The notes: generated from the sequence alone by a model not told the origin. DNA of 64,000 nucleotides from Pseudomonas mandelii (GCF_900106065.1 NZ_LT629796.1:2516001-2580000), one strand, 5' to 3'. Positions 1-8,453 are shown, numbered from the stretch's first letter. A program made the numbers and translations.

Positions 1-222
1 GTCTGTTCCTGCTCCTGCATTTAGCTGGCGACCTTAATGTCATAATGATGTCGCCGTCAATCAGCAGAGGTCCAAAACCGTATGAGACTAGCGTAAGCGT
101 GCGGAGGTTGCATGGGGGCAATGTGAATTGATTTGGGAAGACTCGGACGTCCGCTTTTTTAAGCTTGCTGAATCGTTTCATCAGCGCTATAAAAAATGCA
201 CAACTCCAAAAAAGGCTTCCCC

Positions 223-1434
223 ATGACCCCGCTCAAATTAGTCGTTGCCCTTGGCGCGCTGTCCGCCTCCCACGCCATGGCCTGGGACTACGTCCTGCTC
301 GACAGCGACAAGGCTGCCCAGAACTGGCAGATCACCAGCCAGCAACTCGGTGTCAAAACCGACAAACCCTTCTCCGTGACCCTGCGCACCTTGCACGGCG
401 GCCGGCAAGAGGGCGTCAGCATCGTCGACATCGATAACGGCACAATGAAACTCTCGGTGGTGCCCACTCGCGGCATGAACGTGTTGCAAGCATCGGTCGG
501 CGATGTGCGCATGGGCTGGGACTCTCCGGTCAAGGACGTGGTCAATCCGTCCTTCATCGAACTCAACGGCCGCGGCGGACTGGGCTGGCTCGAAGGCTTC
601 AACGAACTGGTGGCTCGCTGCGGCTACGAATGGGTCGGCCATCCCGGCATCGACAACGGCGAACTGCTGACCCTGCATGGCCGCGCCGCCAACATCCCGG
701 CCAGCAAAGTCACCCTGCACATCGATGAAAAACCGCCTTACGCCATCAGCCTGCGCGGCGAGCTGAAAGAGCAGGCGTTCAAAAAAGTCGATTTCTCGGT
801 GGTGACTGAGTTGGTCACTGAACCCGGCAGCGTAGCGTTCGCCCTGAACGACACGTTGACCAACAACGGCGACTACCCGAAGGAATACCAGGCGCTGTAC
901 CACAGCAACTTCAGCACGCCATTCCTGGAGCAGGGCGCGCGTTTTGCTGCGCCGGTTAAACAGGTGTCGCCGTTCAACGACAAGGCCAAAGGGGATTTAC
1001 CGGATTGGCAGACTTACCGTGCACCGACCAAGGACTACGACGAGACGGTTTACAACGTCGTGCCTTATGGCGATGCCAAGGGCGACACGCTGACCGTGTT
1101 GCATAACAAAGCCGGGAGCCTTGGGGTGTCGGTGGGGTTCAATACGCAGCAGTTGCCGGTGTTTTCGTTGTGGAAGAACACGGATACGCAAGGGCAGGGG
1201 TATGTGACCGGGTTGGAACCGGGGACGAGTTTTTCTTACAACCGTCGGTATCAGCGGCCGATTGGTTTGGTGCCGATGATTGGGGTTAAAGAGCAGAGGC
1301 AGTTTCAAATCCATTACAGCTTGTTGGCAGATAAGGGGGCTGTGGATAAGGCGTTGAAGCGTGTGAGTGAGATTCAAGGTGGGCGGGAGACTGAGGTAAG
1401 GCAGGCGCCGCTGGTGGATTTGACCAAAGAGTAA
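223..1434 (+). CDS. DUF4432 family protein, aldose 1-epimerase-like, exported
   Basis: A 403-residue protein that looks like the DUF4432 branch of the galactose-mutarotase-like fold; this fits the central stretch with VPTRGMNV (about residues 82-89) and the GWLEGFNEL motif. An ATG at 196 is also in frame, but the ATG at 223 starts directly with a good signal peptide (MTPLKLVVALGALSASHAMA, cleavage after AMA), so I prefer it. The mature protein should be periplasmic and probably binds a sugar or sugar derivative; the substrate cannot be read from the sequence. It stands alone on the plus strand and converges on the cassette that follows. The 3' third uses less G/C-biased codons than the 5' part. 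Confidence 0.75.
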   Translation: MTPLKLVVALGALSASHAMAWDYVLLDSDKAAQNWQITSQQLGVKTDKPFSVTLRTLHGGRQEGVSIVDIDNGTMKLSVVPTRGMNVLQASVGDVRMGWDSPVKDVVNPSFIELNGRGGLGWLEGFNELVARCGYEWVGHPGIDNGELLTLHGRAANIPASKVTLHIDEKPPYAISLRGELKEQAFKKVDFSVVTELVTEPGSVAFALNDTLTNNGDYPKEYQALYHSNFSTPFLEQGARFAAPVKQVSPFNDKAKGDLPDWQTYRAPTKDYDETVYNVVPYGDAKGDTLTVLHNKAGSLGVSVGFNTQQLPVFSLWKNTDTQGQGYVTGLEPGTSFSYNRRYQRPIGLVPMIGVKEQRQFQIHYSLLADKGAVDKALKRVSEIQGGRETEVRQAPLVDLTKE

Positions 1435-1446
1435 GCGGCCTTTCGA

Positions 1447-1481
1447 GATGAGCAGTGGAAGTCTGTGGTTCACCGCTCATC
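1447..1481. terminator. Hairpin between convergent genes
   Basis: GATGAGC (1447-1453) and GCTCATC (1475-1481) are perfect complements, extended inward by GTG/CAC after one mismatch. It sits in the 53-base gap between two converging genes. There is no strong T-run on either side, so termination is only a guess from position. Confidence 0.35.
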
Positions 1482-1487
1482 AAAAGG

Positions 1488-1790
1488 CTAAAAAGGAAGT
1501 CTCATTTCTGACGCTTGTGCCGCATCAAACAGACGCCGGATGAAATCGCAGTCGTTCCAGGTTTGGTTGGTATAAAACCGATGCTCCTTATTTCCGATCT
1601 CGTCGATGTAATAGATAACGTACTCCGCATATTTCTCGTCGGCGTTGAAGCTGTAACGCAATGAAAGAGAAAAGTCATTTTCCTTGAGTTTCACAAACGA
1701 GTTGTTGTCGTCATAACTCCAGGAGAATTCGCCTCTCTCCGTTCTCGCGGTGAGTGCTTTGATGAAATCGAGAAATCTAGGCGGTAGCAT
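1488..1790 (-). CDS. Hypothetical protein, second gene of a low-GC cassette
   Basis: A 100-residue soluble protein that I do not recognise. The start is the ATG at 1790, preceded by a GAGGG ribosome-binding site about 7 bases upstream; a longer open frame reaching 1988 has no such support. The start overlaps the end of the upstream gene (stop at 1777-1779) by 14 bases, so the two are almost certainly translated from one message. The C-terminal half is rich in aromatic and acidic residues (for example YAEYVIYYIDEIG), which suggests a small beta-rich domain. Base composition is less GC-rich than the core genes around it, suggesting acquisition. No function is assigned. Confidence 0.6.
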   Translation of the reverse strand: MLPPRFLDFIKALTARTERGEFSWSYDDNNSFVKLKENDFSLSLRYSFNADEKYAEYVIYYIDEIGNKEHRFYTNQTWNDCDFIRRLFDAAQASEMRLPF

Positions 1791-2355
1791 ATTGACGCCC
1801 TCTGGCCGGGTTAACCTTTTCGAGGTTTTCTTTGATGTTTTCAAGATTGTGGTGAAGAAGGATTCTGATCGGCTTTTCGAGCGGAGCGTTTGCCGTCGCG
1901 AAAACCCCTTTTCTGATGGTGATTTCAGTTTCTCCAAGGATATTGTCAATCCTTTCGAACTCCTGACCTGTACCGGGTATTTTGGCAAACAGAATCCTGA
2001 AATGCTGATAGCACTTCAGCGCCAATGGATAGTTTTCGGTGTCCACATAACCTGCTGCTTCATTGAGCGTCGCAAGGCATTCACTGACGGCCGAGGCGCC
2101 TTCTACAGCTTTTGCGTCCTTGAGTATTCTGTTGGCTTCAGCACTGATGCTGCGTGAGTAACGAACACTGTGCAGAACTTCGGATATTGAAATGATTAGC
2201 GCGACGATCGTAATGACTGTGCCAATGTAGGAAAAGTTGTTCAGGGTTGTCGGAGAGCCAACAACAATTTCCTGCTGCAATAGCGCCGCCCATACGATAG
2301 CAATGCTTATCAGGCAATAGACGAATCTGATCCAATGACTTCTTAGTAACTTCAT
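1777..2355 (-). CDS. Hypothetical membrane protein, first gene of a low-GC cassette
   Basis: A 192-residue protein with two hydrophobic segments near the N-terminus (about residues 9-27 and 43-62). A cytoplasm-sized helical domain follows, with a TPR-like feel in the stretch NYPLALKCYQHF (about 108-119), although one such unit is not proof of a repeat. Topology would be a short hairpin in the inner membrane with the bulk of the protein on one side. It overlaps the next gene by 14 bases. G+C in sampled stretches is about 43-53%, clearly below the flanking core genes. I cannot name a family; a membrane sensor or effector with a small soluble partner is only an inference from the gene pair. Confidence 0.6.
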   Translation of the reverse strand: MKLLRSHWIRFVYCLISIAIVWAALLQQEIVVGSPTTLNNFSYIGTVITIVALIISISEVLHSVRYSRSISAEANRILKDAKAVEGASAVSECLATLNEAAGYVDTENYPLALKCYQHFRILFAKIPGTGQEFERIDNILGETEITIRKGVFATANAPLEKPIRILLHHNLENIKENLEKVNPARGRQYATA

Positions 2356-2412
2356 GTATTACTGACGCTCTCTCTGAATATTATCTGAATGATTTGCTGT
2401 GATAGTCATCGA

Positions 2413-3906
2413 TTACGCTGAGGTCGGTCGGTATTGCAGCGCTTCTGCCAAATGCTCGCGGGTGATCCCATCGACCTGCTCAAGATCCGCCAAGGTGCGG
2501 GCGACCTTGAGCAATCGGTGAGCAGCTCTGAGCGACAAGGTCAGTCGTTCACACGCGGATTCCAGCCAGTTTTCATCGGCTGTGGATAACTTGCAGTGTT
2601 TGCGCAGGCCAGGCAGATCGAGGAATGCATTGGCGCAGCCTTGGCGCTTGTTTTGACGCTCTCTTGCGTCGGCGACCAGTGCCGCGGCGGTGGCTGTATC
2701 GTCACCGGGTTTCTGTGATGGGTTTAATGCGGTGGCTTCTCGGGCGACGGTCAGGTGCAGGTCAATGCGATCCAGCAGCGGCCCCGACAGTTTGTTTCGG
2801 TAGCGCTGGACCATGTCCGGCGTACAGGAGCAGCGACCACTCGGTTCACCAAGATATCCACAGGGACATGGATTCATTGCTGCCACCAATTGGAATCGCG
2901 CCGGGAAGCGCACGCGGTCCTTGGCGCGGGATATCACGATGTGGCCGGATTCCAGAGGCTCTCTCAAAACCTCCAATACCTTGCGATCAAATTCAGGAAG
3001 TTCGTCCAGGAACAGCACGCCATGATGGGCGAGGGTAATTTCGCCGGGTTGTGGTCGTGAGCCGCCGCCGACCAGTGCCGGGCCTGATGCGGAATGGTGA
3101 GGTTGGCGAAACGGTCGTTGCGGCCAATGGCTCAGCGGCACGCAACTGGAAACCGATTGAATTGCTGCGACCTCAAGCGCTTCATTCTCAGCCAATGGCG
3201 GTAGCAGCCCCGGTAAACGACTGGCCAGCAGGGTTTTCCCTGTTCCCGGCGGACCGCTGAACAACAAGTTATGCGCACCTGCCGCCGCTATCAGCAGCGC
3301 GCGCTTGGCTGACATTTGACCTTGCACCTCATTCAAATCGGGGTACGGCATGCTGGCGTACAGCAAGCCATCGGATACGAAGGGCTCGATTGGAGTGTGT
3401 CCATTAAGGTGCGCCACCGCCTGAAGCAAATGATCCACCGCGATCACCTTCAACCCCGACGCCAGACACGCCTCTTCTGCATTTGCCCGCGGCACTACCA
3501 GCGTCCGCCCGGCCTTGCGTGCTGCTAATGCTGCCGGCAGCACACCGCGAACTGCCCTCACCGCGCCCGATAGCGCCAACTCTCCCAGACACTCAATGTC
3601 ATCCAGCGTCAACGTCGGCACCTGCACGCTGGCTGACAGAATCCCCAGCGCAATGGCCAGATCAAATCGTCCACCGTCCTTCGGTAGGTCAGCGGGAGCG
3701 AGATTCAACGTGATACGCCGTGCCGGGAATTGCAGCCCTGAATTGATAATCGCGCTGCGTACCCGGTCCTTGCTTTCCTTTACTGCCGCTTCGGGCAATC
3801 CGACCATCGTCAGGGACGGCAAACCGTTGGCCAAGTGGACTTCTACGGTAACGGCGGGCGCATCCACGCCAATCTGGGCGCGGCTGTGGACGATGGAGAG
3901 GGACAT
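2413..3906 (-). CDS. yifB: YifB/ComM family Mg chelatase-like AAA+ ATPase
   Basis: A 497-residue member of the YifB/ComM family. Order of domains: an N-terminal Lon-like/ChlI fold (about 20-165), then the AAA+ core with Walker A GPPGTGKT at 218-225 and Walker B LFLDE at 298-302, then a C-terminal Mg-chelatase subdomain with a cysteine-rich CPCGY...CSC patch near 347-360. In competent bacteria ComM is a hexameric helicase that extends branch migration of incoming DNA during recombination. The start ATG (3904-3906 on the complement) has an AAGGA site just upstream. Its length is normal for the family. In related genomes it is adjacent to ubiK; here about 1.5 kb of accessory DNA lies between them. 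Confidence 0.95.
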   Translation of the reverse strand: MSLSIVHSRAQIGVDAPAVTVEVHLANGLPSLTMVGLPEAAVKESKDRVRSAIINSGLQFPARRITLNLAPADLPKDGGRFDLAIALGILSASVQVPTLTLDDIECLGELALSGAVRAVRGVLPAALAARKAGRTLVVPRANAEEACLASGLKVIAVDHLLQAVAHLNGHTPIEPFVSDGLLYASMPYPDLNEVQGQMSAKRALLIAAAGAHNLLFSGPPGTGKTLLASRLPGLLPPLAENEALEVAAIQSVSSCVPLSHWPQRPFRQPHHSASGPALVGGGSRPQPGEITLAHHGVLFLDELPEFDRKVLEVLREPLESGHIVISRAKDRVRFPARFQLVAAMNPCPCGYLGEPSGRCSCTPDMVQRYRNKLSGPLLDRIDLHLTVAREATALNPSQKPGDDTATAAALVADARERQNKRQGCANAFLDLPGLRKHCKLSTADENWLESACERLTLSLRAAHRLLKVARTLADLEQVDGITREHLAEALQYRPTSA

Positions 3907-3929
3907 GGTCGTTCCTTGAGCTTTACGGG

Positions 3930-3950
3930 AACCGCTTCCTGCGGTTTTTT
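3930..3950 (+). terminator. Terminator-like hairpin upstream of yifB, plus-strand orientation
   Basis: AACCGC (3930-3935), a 5-base loop, GCGGTT (3941-3946), followed by TTTT. It would stop plus-strand transcription leaving the yifB region, where no plus-strand gene is seen; on the minus strand it lies in the yifB leader. Confidence 0.4.
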
Positions 3951-4166
3951 GAAGGGTAGTCGGGGTGTTGTTCTTCGGCGTTACGAATGAGGCGACAAAC
4001 TTTCACTGGATGTTGCGAGTGTCTTTCTGGTGATGAAGCGTAAGCGAGCGTGGGGTGCCGACGTAATGGGTCTCGGGATGATGTTTTTGTAGGACCTTGC
4101 CTAGAACAATGACGGACGCCGGTGAAAGTGGGTGAGCGCTCTTGTCTGTCTGGCAGGGCTGCTTAT

Positions 4167-4181
4167 GATCATTAATTGATC
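4167..4181. promoter_or_regulatory. Candidate HigA operator
   Basis: A perfect inverted repeat GATCA-N5-TGATC ends 19 bases before the higA-like start codon. Antitoxins of this family usually bind a palindrome over their own promoter, so an autoregulatory operator is a reasonable inference. Confidence 0.45.
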
Positions 4182-4200
4182 GCTGACTTCGGAGAGGATA

Positions 4201-4479
4201 ATGAACAGTAATGGAATGCGGCCCGTTCATCCTGGCGAAATTCTTCAGGAGGAGTTTCTTGAACCGTTGGGCATTTCAGAGTCAGCTTTCGCCCATTCGT
4301 TGAACGAACCGTTAAATGTGGTCAACGACATCGTGATGCAACAGCGTTGTGTCAGTGCTGATCTAGCGGGGAAGCTATCTGGCCACCTGAACACCACGCC
4401 CGAGTTCTGGCTGAACCTGCAAGCGACTTACGATTTGCGGGAAGCTGGAATCGAACGTGGTAGGGCTTTAAATACTTAA
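4201..4479 (+). CDS. higA: HigA-type XRE-family antitoxin, no toxin gene visible
   Basis: A 92-residue protein beginning with the family's characteristic RPVHPGEILQEEF block (residues 7-19) and carrying a degenerate helix-turn-helix (about 25-60), then the FWLNLQATYDLREA segment (about 71-84) typical of HigA. Such proteins bind and neutralise the mRNA interferase HigB and repress their own operon. The start ATG has a strong GGAGAGG site. HigB normally lies just upstream on the same strand, but the 294 bases before this gene contain no plausible frame, so the antitoxin appears orphan. It converges on the BRO-N gene with a 4-base overlap. G+C is about 48% in one sampled stretch, suggesting transfer. 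Confidence 0.8.
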   Translation: MNSNGMRPVHPGEILQEEFLEPLGISESAFAHSLNEPLNVVNDIVMQQRCVSADLAGKLSGHLNTTPEFWLNLQATYDLREAGIERGRALNT

Positions 4480-5003
4480 AGCGATTGCAACATCCGCGAA
4501 GCACGCTTCCACCAAGGCGCATTGACCGTCCGTTGCGCCCGTTCACCCTCCGCAAGCATGTGCGGAACATCCTGCAACCGAATCCACGGCTGGTTATTCC
4601 AGTGCAGCAAACTCAGCGACATCTCCGGCCAGTTCAACAGACTCAGAATCGGGCGTTCGCTTGTTGCCGGATGTTGGGCGTCTCTGAGGGCTGGCACTAC
4701 GTCGTGGGTCAGCCATTCACGCAGGCCTCGGTATTCGGGGCAGTAGTGGTAGACGAGCAGGGCGTAGACGCCGGATTCGCTGATCAGCAAGGTGTTTTCG
4801 AGGGTGCCGTGGATGACGACTCGCGCGGATTGATGTTGATCGGGATCGAGTTTTCGGACGGCGCGTTCGTCGAGGAAAAGGCGAAGCAGACGGCCCAGGT
4901 CTCGGGCGCTGAACCAAGGCTGGTTTTCGATCAAAAGCGCGTGGAGGTGGAGTTTGTGGCGGGTGAAGACGTGAGGGACTAGATAAGCGTTATCGCAACT
5001 CAT
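4476..5003 (-). CDS. BRO-N domain protein, phage antirepressor-like
   Basis: A 175-residue protein with an N-terminal BRO-like domain: the stretch PWFSARDLGRLL near residues 29-40, followed by ESGVYALLVYHYCPE and REWLTHDVVPALR (about 75-106), is the usual signature of Bro-N antirepressors. I chose the ATG at 5003 because an AAAAGGAGC site lies 8 bases upstream; a longer in-frame start at 5123 has no such site. A second motif, PWIRLQDVPHML (about 138-149), looks like a repeated copy of the first. Bro-N proteins occur in prophages and as isolated chromosomal genes; no other phage gene is nearby. Its DNA or protein partner is unknown. Confidence 0.75.
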   Translation of the reverse strand: MSCDNAYLVPHVFTRHKLHLHALLIENQPWFSARDLGRLLRLFLDERAVRKLDPDQHQSARVVIHGTLENTLLISESGVYALLVYHYCPEYRGLREWLTHDVVPALRDAQHPATSERPILSLLNWPEMSLSLLHWNNQPWIRLQDVPHMLAEGERAQRTVNAPWWKRASRMLQSL

Positions 5004-5421
5004 TAATACAGCTCCTTTTGCTAAAGAGGCTGCCGTCAATCGTCGCCAAACAATTGGGTGGCAGCTGTACGCGGGTTGGCGAACCGGAGCAAAAGGAACC
5101 CGGCAGACCCGAAGGTCTCCCACGCACAGCCGCCATGACTCGAGAGATGGTCGTCGTACGCCTTAAGCTTCCAGGTCGCCAAACCCAGTGCTGAATATTC
5201 AGCTGAGAATGAGCTTAGGAGCCTGGGCTTCACGGCGCTATCGGACGGCGGTGGTGATCTTTGTAGGACGTTGCCGAGATGGTGGCGGGGCGGCAGATCA
5301 GGAGATTGCAGCCTTTGGCAGGTCCTACAGGGTTGGTCGGTCCAGTGTGGGAAGGCTGGTAGACCGAGGTGACTCTAATCGCGAGCAGGCTCGCTTGTAT
5401 GTTTAGACTTGAAGGGGTGGG
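5004..5421. repeat. Gene-free 418 bases with REP-like palindrome
   Basis: No convincing gene is present. TGTAGGACGTTGCC near 5264 and its near-complement GGCAGGTCCTACA near 5317-5329 form an imperfect inverted repeat of a type common between genes in fluorescent pseudomonads. A third half-copy, TGTAGGACCTTGCC, lies near 4089-4102 on the other side of the higA-BRO pair. A short GCGAGCAGGCTCGC palindrome lies near 5380. The rest shows nothing I can name. Confidence 0.55.
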
Positions 5422-5682
5422 TTACTCGGCAGGCGGATTCAGCTTCGCTTCCAGCTCCGCAACCTTCGCTTCGAGGCTTTCCAGCCGTGCCCGGGTCCGC
5501 GCCAGCACAACCATCTGGCTATCAAACTCTTCCCGGCTCACCAGGTCCAGCTTGCTGAAGCCGCTCTGCAACAACGCCTTGAACTGGCTTTCGATTTCGC
5601 TTTTCGGCAATGGGGTTTCGCCGCTGAAGAGGCGGGAGGCGGTGCCGCTCAGGGCGTCGAGGAAATCTTTGGGTGCGAGCAT
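5422..5682 (-). CDS. ubiK: Ubiquinone biosynthesis accessory factor UbiK (YqiC/BMFP family)
   Basis: An 86-residue protein of the membrane fusogenic (BMFP/YqiC) family, renamed UbiK for its role in aerobic ubiquinone synthesis, where it associates with UbiJ and lipids in the soluble Ubi complex. The N-terminal half is amphipathic, and the C-terminal part (about residues 45-82) is a trimeric coiled coil visible as heptads in VVLARTRARLESLEAKVAEL. Length matches the family. It is divergent from glnK, and the 417 bases between them hold the glnK control region. Confidence 0.9.
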   Translation of the reverse strand: MLAPKDFLDALSGTASRLFSGETPLPKSEIESQFKALLQSGFSKLDLVSREEFDSQMVVLARTRARLESLEAKVAELEAKLNPPAE

Positions 5683-5753
5683 GGGAAATGTCCTGTCAAC
5701 AATGGCGGGCAGTGTATCACGCAGTGTCTATAGTCAATTCCGTCAGCAGGGAT

Positions 5754-5802
5754 GCACGCTTTTCGCGCATGTGGACAGACGGCTGCGCACTGTTGTTGTG
5801 CG
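5754..5802 (+). promoter_or_regulatory. Two candidate NtrC enhancer sites upstream of glnK
   Basis: Site 1 is GCAC-N7-GCGC at 5754-5768, and site 2 is GCAC-N7-GTGC at 5787-5801, extended to CGCAC/GTGCG at 5786-5802. The NtrC consensus core is GCAC-N7-GTGC. The centres are 33 bases apart, three helical turns, and lie about 108 and 141 bases before the start point inferred from the sigma-54 element, the same spacing known for the enterobacterial glnA enhancers. Confidence 0.7.
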
Positions 5803-5876
5803 TATCCGTGGGGCCGATTGAGGAAAGGGGCTGTTGGCGGCGGTCAAGGGGTTGAATTCAGTGGGTTTTGGCGAGA

Positions 5877-5892
5877 TGGCAAGCTTTCTGCT
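5877..5892 (+). promoter_or_regulatory. Sigma-54 promoter of glnK-amtB
   Basis: TGGCAAGCTTTCTGCT matches the sigma-54 consensus TGGCACG-N4-TTGCW with two mismatches. The invariant GG (5878-5879) and GC (5890-5891) are correctly 12 bases apart. The start point would be near 5902, leaving a leader of about 200 bases before glnK. Confidence 0.75.
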
Positions 5893-5931
5893 TAGTCAGT
5901 CGTAACCCATGCACTGATGCAGTCGCTGTGA

Positions 5932-6438
<507 letters not shown>

Positions 6439-6475
6439 ACGCCGCCACAAACCCAACGCCCCAGGAGAAAACAAT

Positions 6476-7813
6476 ATGACTCTGCGTAAATTCGCAGGGC
6501 TAGGAGCCCTGTTGTCCCTCGTAATGCCCAGCCTGGCTATGGCGGCAGACGAAGTGGCGGCCCCAGTCCTCAACTCCGGCGATACCGCCTGGATGATGAC
6601 CTCGACAGCCCTCGTGCTGTTCATGACCATTCCCGGCCTCGCCCTGTTCTACGGCGGCATGGTTCGCTCCAAAAACATTCTTTCCGTGATGATGCAGTGC
6701 TTCGCCATTACCGGTCTGATCAGCATTCTGTGGGTCATTTATGGCTACAGCATCGCGTTCGACACCACCGGCATGGAGCAGGGCGTCGTCAACTTCAACT
6801 CGTTCTTCGGTGGCATGGGCAAGGCATTCCTCGCCGGTGTCACGCCGTCGAGCCTGACCGGTCCTGCGGCGCTGTTCCCTGAGGCGGTGTTCATCACCTT
6901 CCAGATGACCTTCGCCATCATCACCCCTGCGCTGATCGTCGGTGCCTTCGCCGAGCGGATGAAGTTCTCCGCCATGCTGATCTTCATGGGCGTGTGGTTC
7001 ACCCTGGTTTATGCACCGATTGCGCACATGGTCTGGTCCGGCAACGGCGGCCTGATGTGGGATTGGGGTGTGCTCGACTTCGCGGGCGGCACCGTGGTGC
7101 ACATCAACGCCGGTGTGGCCGGTCTGGTTGCGTGCATCGTGCTCGGCAAGCGCAAAGGCTTCCCGACCACCCCGATGGCACCGCACAACCTCGGTTACAC
7201 CCTGATGGGCGCCGCGATGCTGTGGGTCGGCTGGTTCGGTTTCAACGCCGGTTCCGCCGCTGCGGCCAACGGCACGGCCGGTATGGCAATGCTGGTGACC
7301 CAGATCGCAACCGCCGCCGCTGCACTGGGCTGGATGTTCGCCGAGTGGATCACTCACGGCAAACCAAGTGCACTGGGTATCGCTTCGGGTGTTGTGGCCG
7401 GTCTGGTCGCCATCACCCCGGCCGCTGGCACCGTGGGCCCGATGGGCGCGCTGGTCATCGGCCTGGCAGCGGGCGTGGTGTGCTTCTTCTGCGCCACCAC
7501 CCTGAAACGCAAACTCGGTTATGACGATTCCCTGGACGCCTTCGGTGTGCACGGCATCGGCGGTATCCTCGGCGCGATCCTGACCGGTGTGTTCGCCGCA
7601 CCGTCCCTGGGTGGCTTCGGCACCGTCACCGACATCGCCGCTCAAGTCTGGATTCAGTGCAAAGGCGTGGGCTTCACGGTGATCTACACCGCGATCGTCA
7701 CCTACATCATTCTCAAGGTACTGGACGCTGTCATGGGTCTGCGTATCACGGAAGAAGAAGAGGCCGTCGGCATCGACCTGGCACTCCACAACGAACGCGG
7801 CTACAACTTGTAA
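6476..7813 (+). CDS. amtB: Ammonium transporter AmtB
   Basis: A 445-residue Amt/MEP/Rh family channel in the inner membrane. A cleavable signal peptide (about residues 1-24, ending AMA) is followed by eleven predicted membrane helices, as in E. coli AmtB. Typical stretches are present, including FYGGMVRSKN (about 60-69), MVWSGNGGLMWDWGVLDFAGG with the family's conserved D in the third quarter, and DAFGVHGIGGILG carrying one of the paired pore histidines. The start ATG lies after AGGAGA. It forms an operon with glnK; the encoded GlnK blocks its cytoplasmic pore under ammonium excess. A strong terminator follows. Confidence 0.97.
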   Translation: MTLRKFAGLGALLSLVMPSLAMAADEVAAPVLNSGDTAWMMTSTALVLFMTIPGLALFYGGMVRSKNILSVMMQCFAITGLISILWVIYGYSIAFDTTGMEQGVVNFNSFFGGMGKAFLAGVTPSSLTGPAALFPEAVFITFQMTFAIITPALIVGAFAERMKFSAMLIFMGVWFTLVYAPIAHMVWSGNGGLMWDWGVLDFAGGTVVHINAGVAGLVACIVLGKRKGFPTTPMAPHNLGYTLMGAAMLWVGWFGFNAGSAAAANGTAGMAMLVTQIATAAAALGWMFAEWITHGKPSALGIASGVVAGLVAITPAAGTVGPMGALVIGLAAGVVCFFCATTLKRKLGYDDSLDAFGVHGIGGILGAILTGVFAAPSLGGFGTVTDIAAQVWIQCKGVGFTVIYTAIVTYIILKVLDAVMGLRITEEEEAVGIDLALHNERGYNL

Positions 7814-7831
7814 GCACGCGCATAAAAAACT

Positions 7832-7856
7832 TGCCCGGCTTGCCGGGCATTTTTTT
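7832..7856 (+). terminator. Intrinsic terminator of glnK-amtB
   Basis: TGCCCGGC (7832-7839), 2-base loop, GCCGGGCA (7842-7849), then a run of seven Ts. Confidence 0.9.
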
Positions 7857-8027
7857 GTCTGGCGTTTGTCAGTGAAGAGACTGCTGAAAGGTTTTTTCGT
7901 ACACGTTTGGTGGCGTTTACGACGGGCGTTTTTCTGCGGCCAATGGCTTACATGATTGAAGGAATATTAGGGCCTTTGTTTTTTCCCAGAGCGCGCTAGA
8001 ATGCGCCCCGAACGTGCGGAGAACTGT

Positions 8028-8453
8028 ATGTGGCAACAGACTCTGATTACCCTGCGGGCACGGCCCCGGGGCTTTCATCTGGTAACGGACGAGTTACTCG
8101 CCGGCCTGCCTGAACTCAAGGCGTGCCGGGTCGGTCTGTTGCATTTGTGGCTGCAGCATACCTCGGCGTCGTTGACCATCAACGAGAACGCCGATCCGGC
8201 GGTACGTCGCGACTTCGAACGATTTTTCAATCGTCTGATCCCACAAGGAACAGACGGCTATGAGCATAACGACGAAGGCCTGGACGACCTCCCGGCGCAC
8301 TTCAAGGCCAGCGTGCTTGGCTGTCAGCTCAGTTTGCCGATTTCGGCAGGCCGACTGGCGCTGGGGACCTGGCAAGGTGTTTATCTGGGCGAGCACCGTG
8401 ATTTTGGCGGTGCCCGTAAAGTCCTCGCCACCGTGCATGGTGAAGAGGCATGA
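8028..8453 (+). CDS. YjbQ family protein (UPF0047)
   Basis: A 141-residue member of the YjbQ/UPF0047 family, sometimes named secondary thiamine-phosphate synthase because family members show weak ThiE-like activity; the physiological role is unsettled. The HTSASLTINENADPAVRRDF block (about residues 45-64) and the C-terminal LGTWQGVYLGEHRDFG are diagnostic. I use the ATG at 8028, which gives the family length; the in-frame ATG at 8001 would add nine unconserved residues. It lies between amtB and sutA, as in P. aeruginosa. Confidence 0.9.
   Translation: MWQQTLITLRARPRGFHLVTDELLAGLPELKACRVGLLHLWLQHTSASLTINENADPAVRRDFERFFNRLIPQGTDGYEHNDEGLDDLPAHFKASVLGCQLSLPISAGRLALGTWQGVYLGEHRDFGGARKVLATVHGEEA

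Noticed and set aside
3951..4200. Search for a HigB toxin upstream of higA
   Set aside because: Only very short frames (for example about 19 codons from an ATG near 4033) occur, without HigB motifs.
5188..5406. 72-residue plus-strand frame before ubiK
   Set aside because: No ribosome site or domain and it runs through a palindromic repeat.
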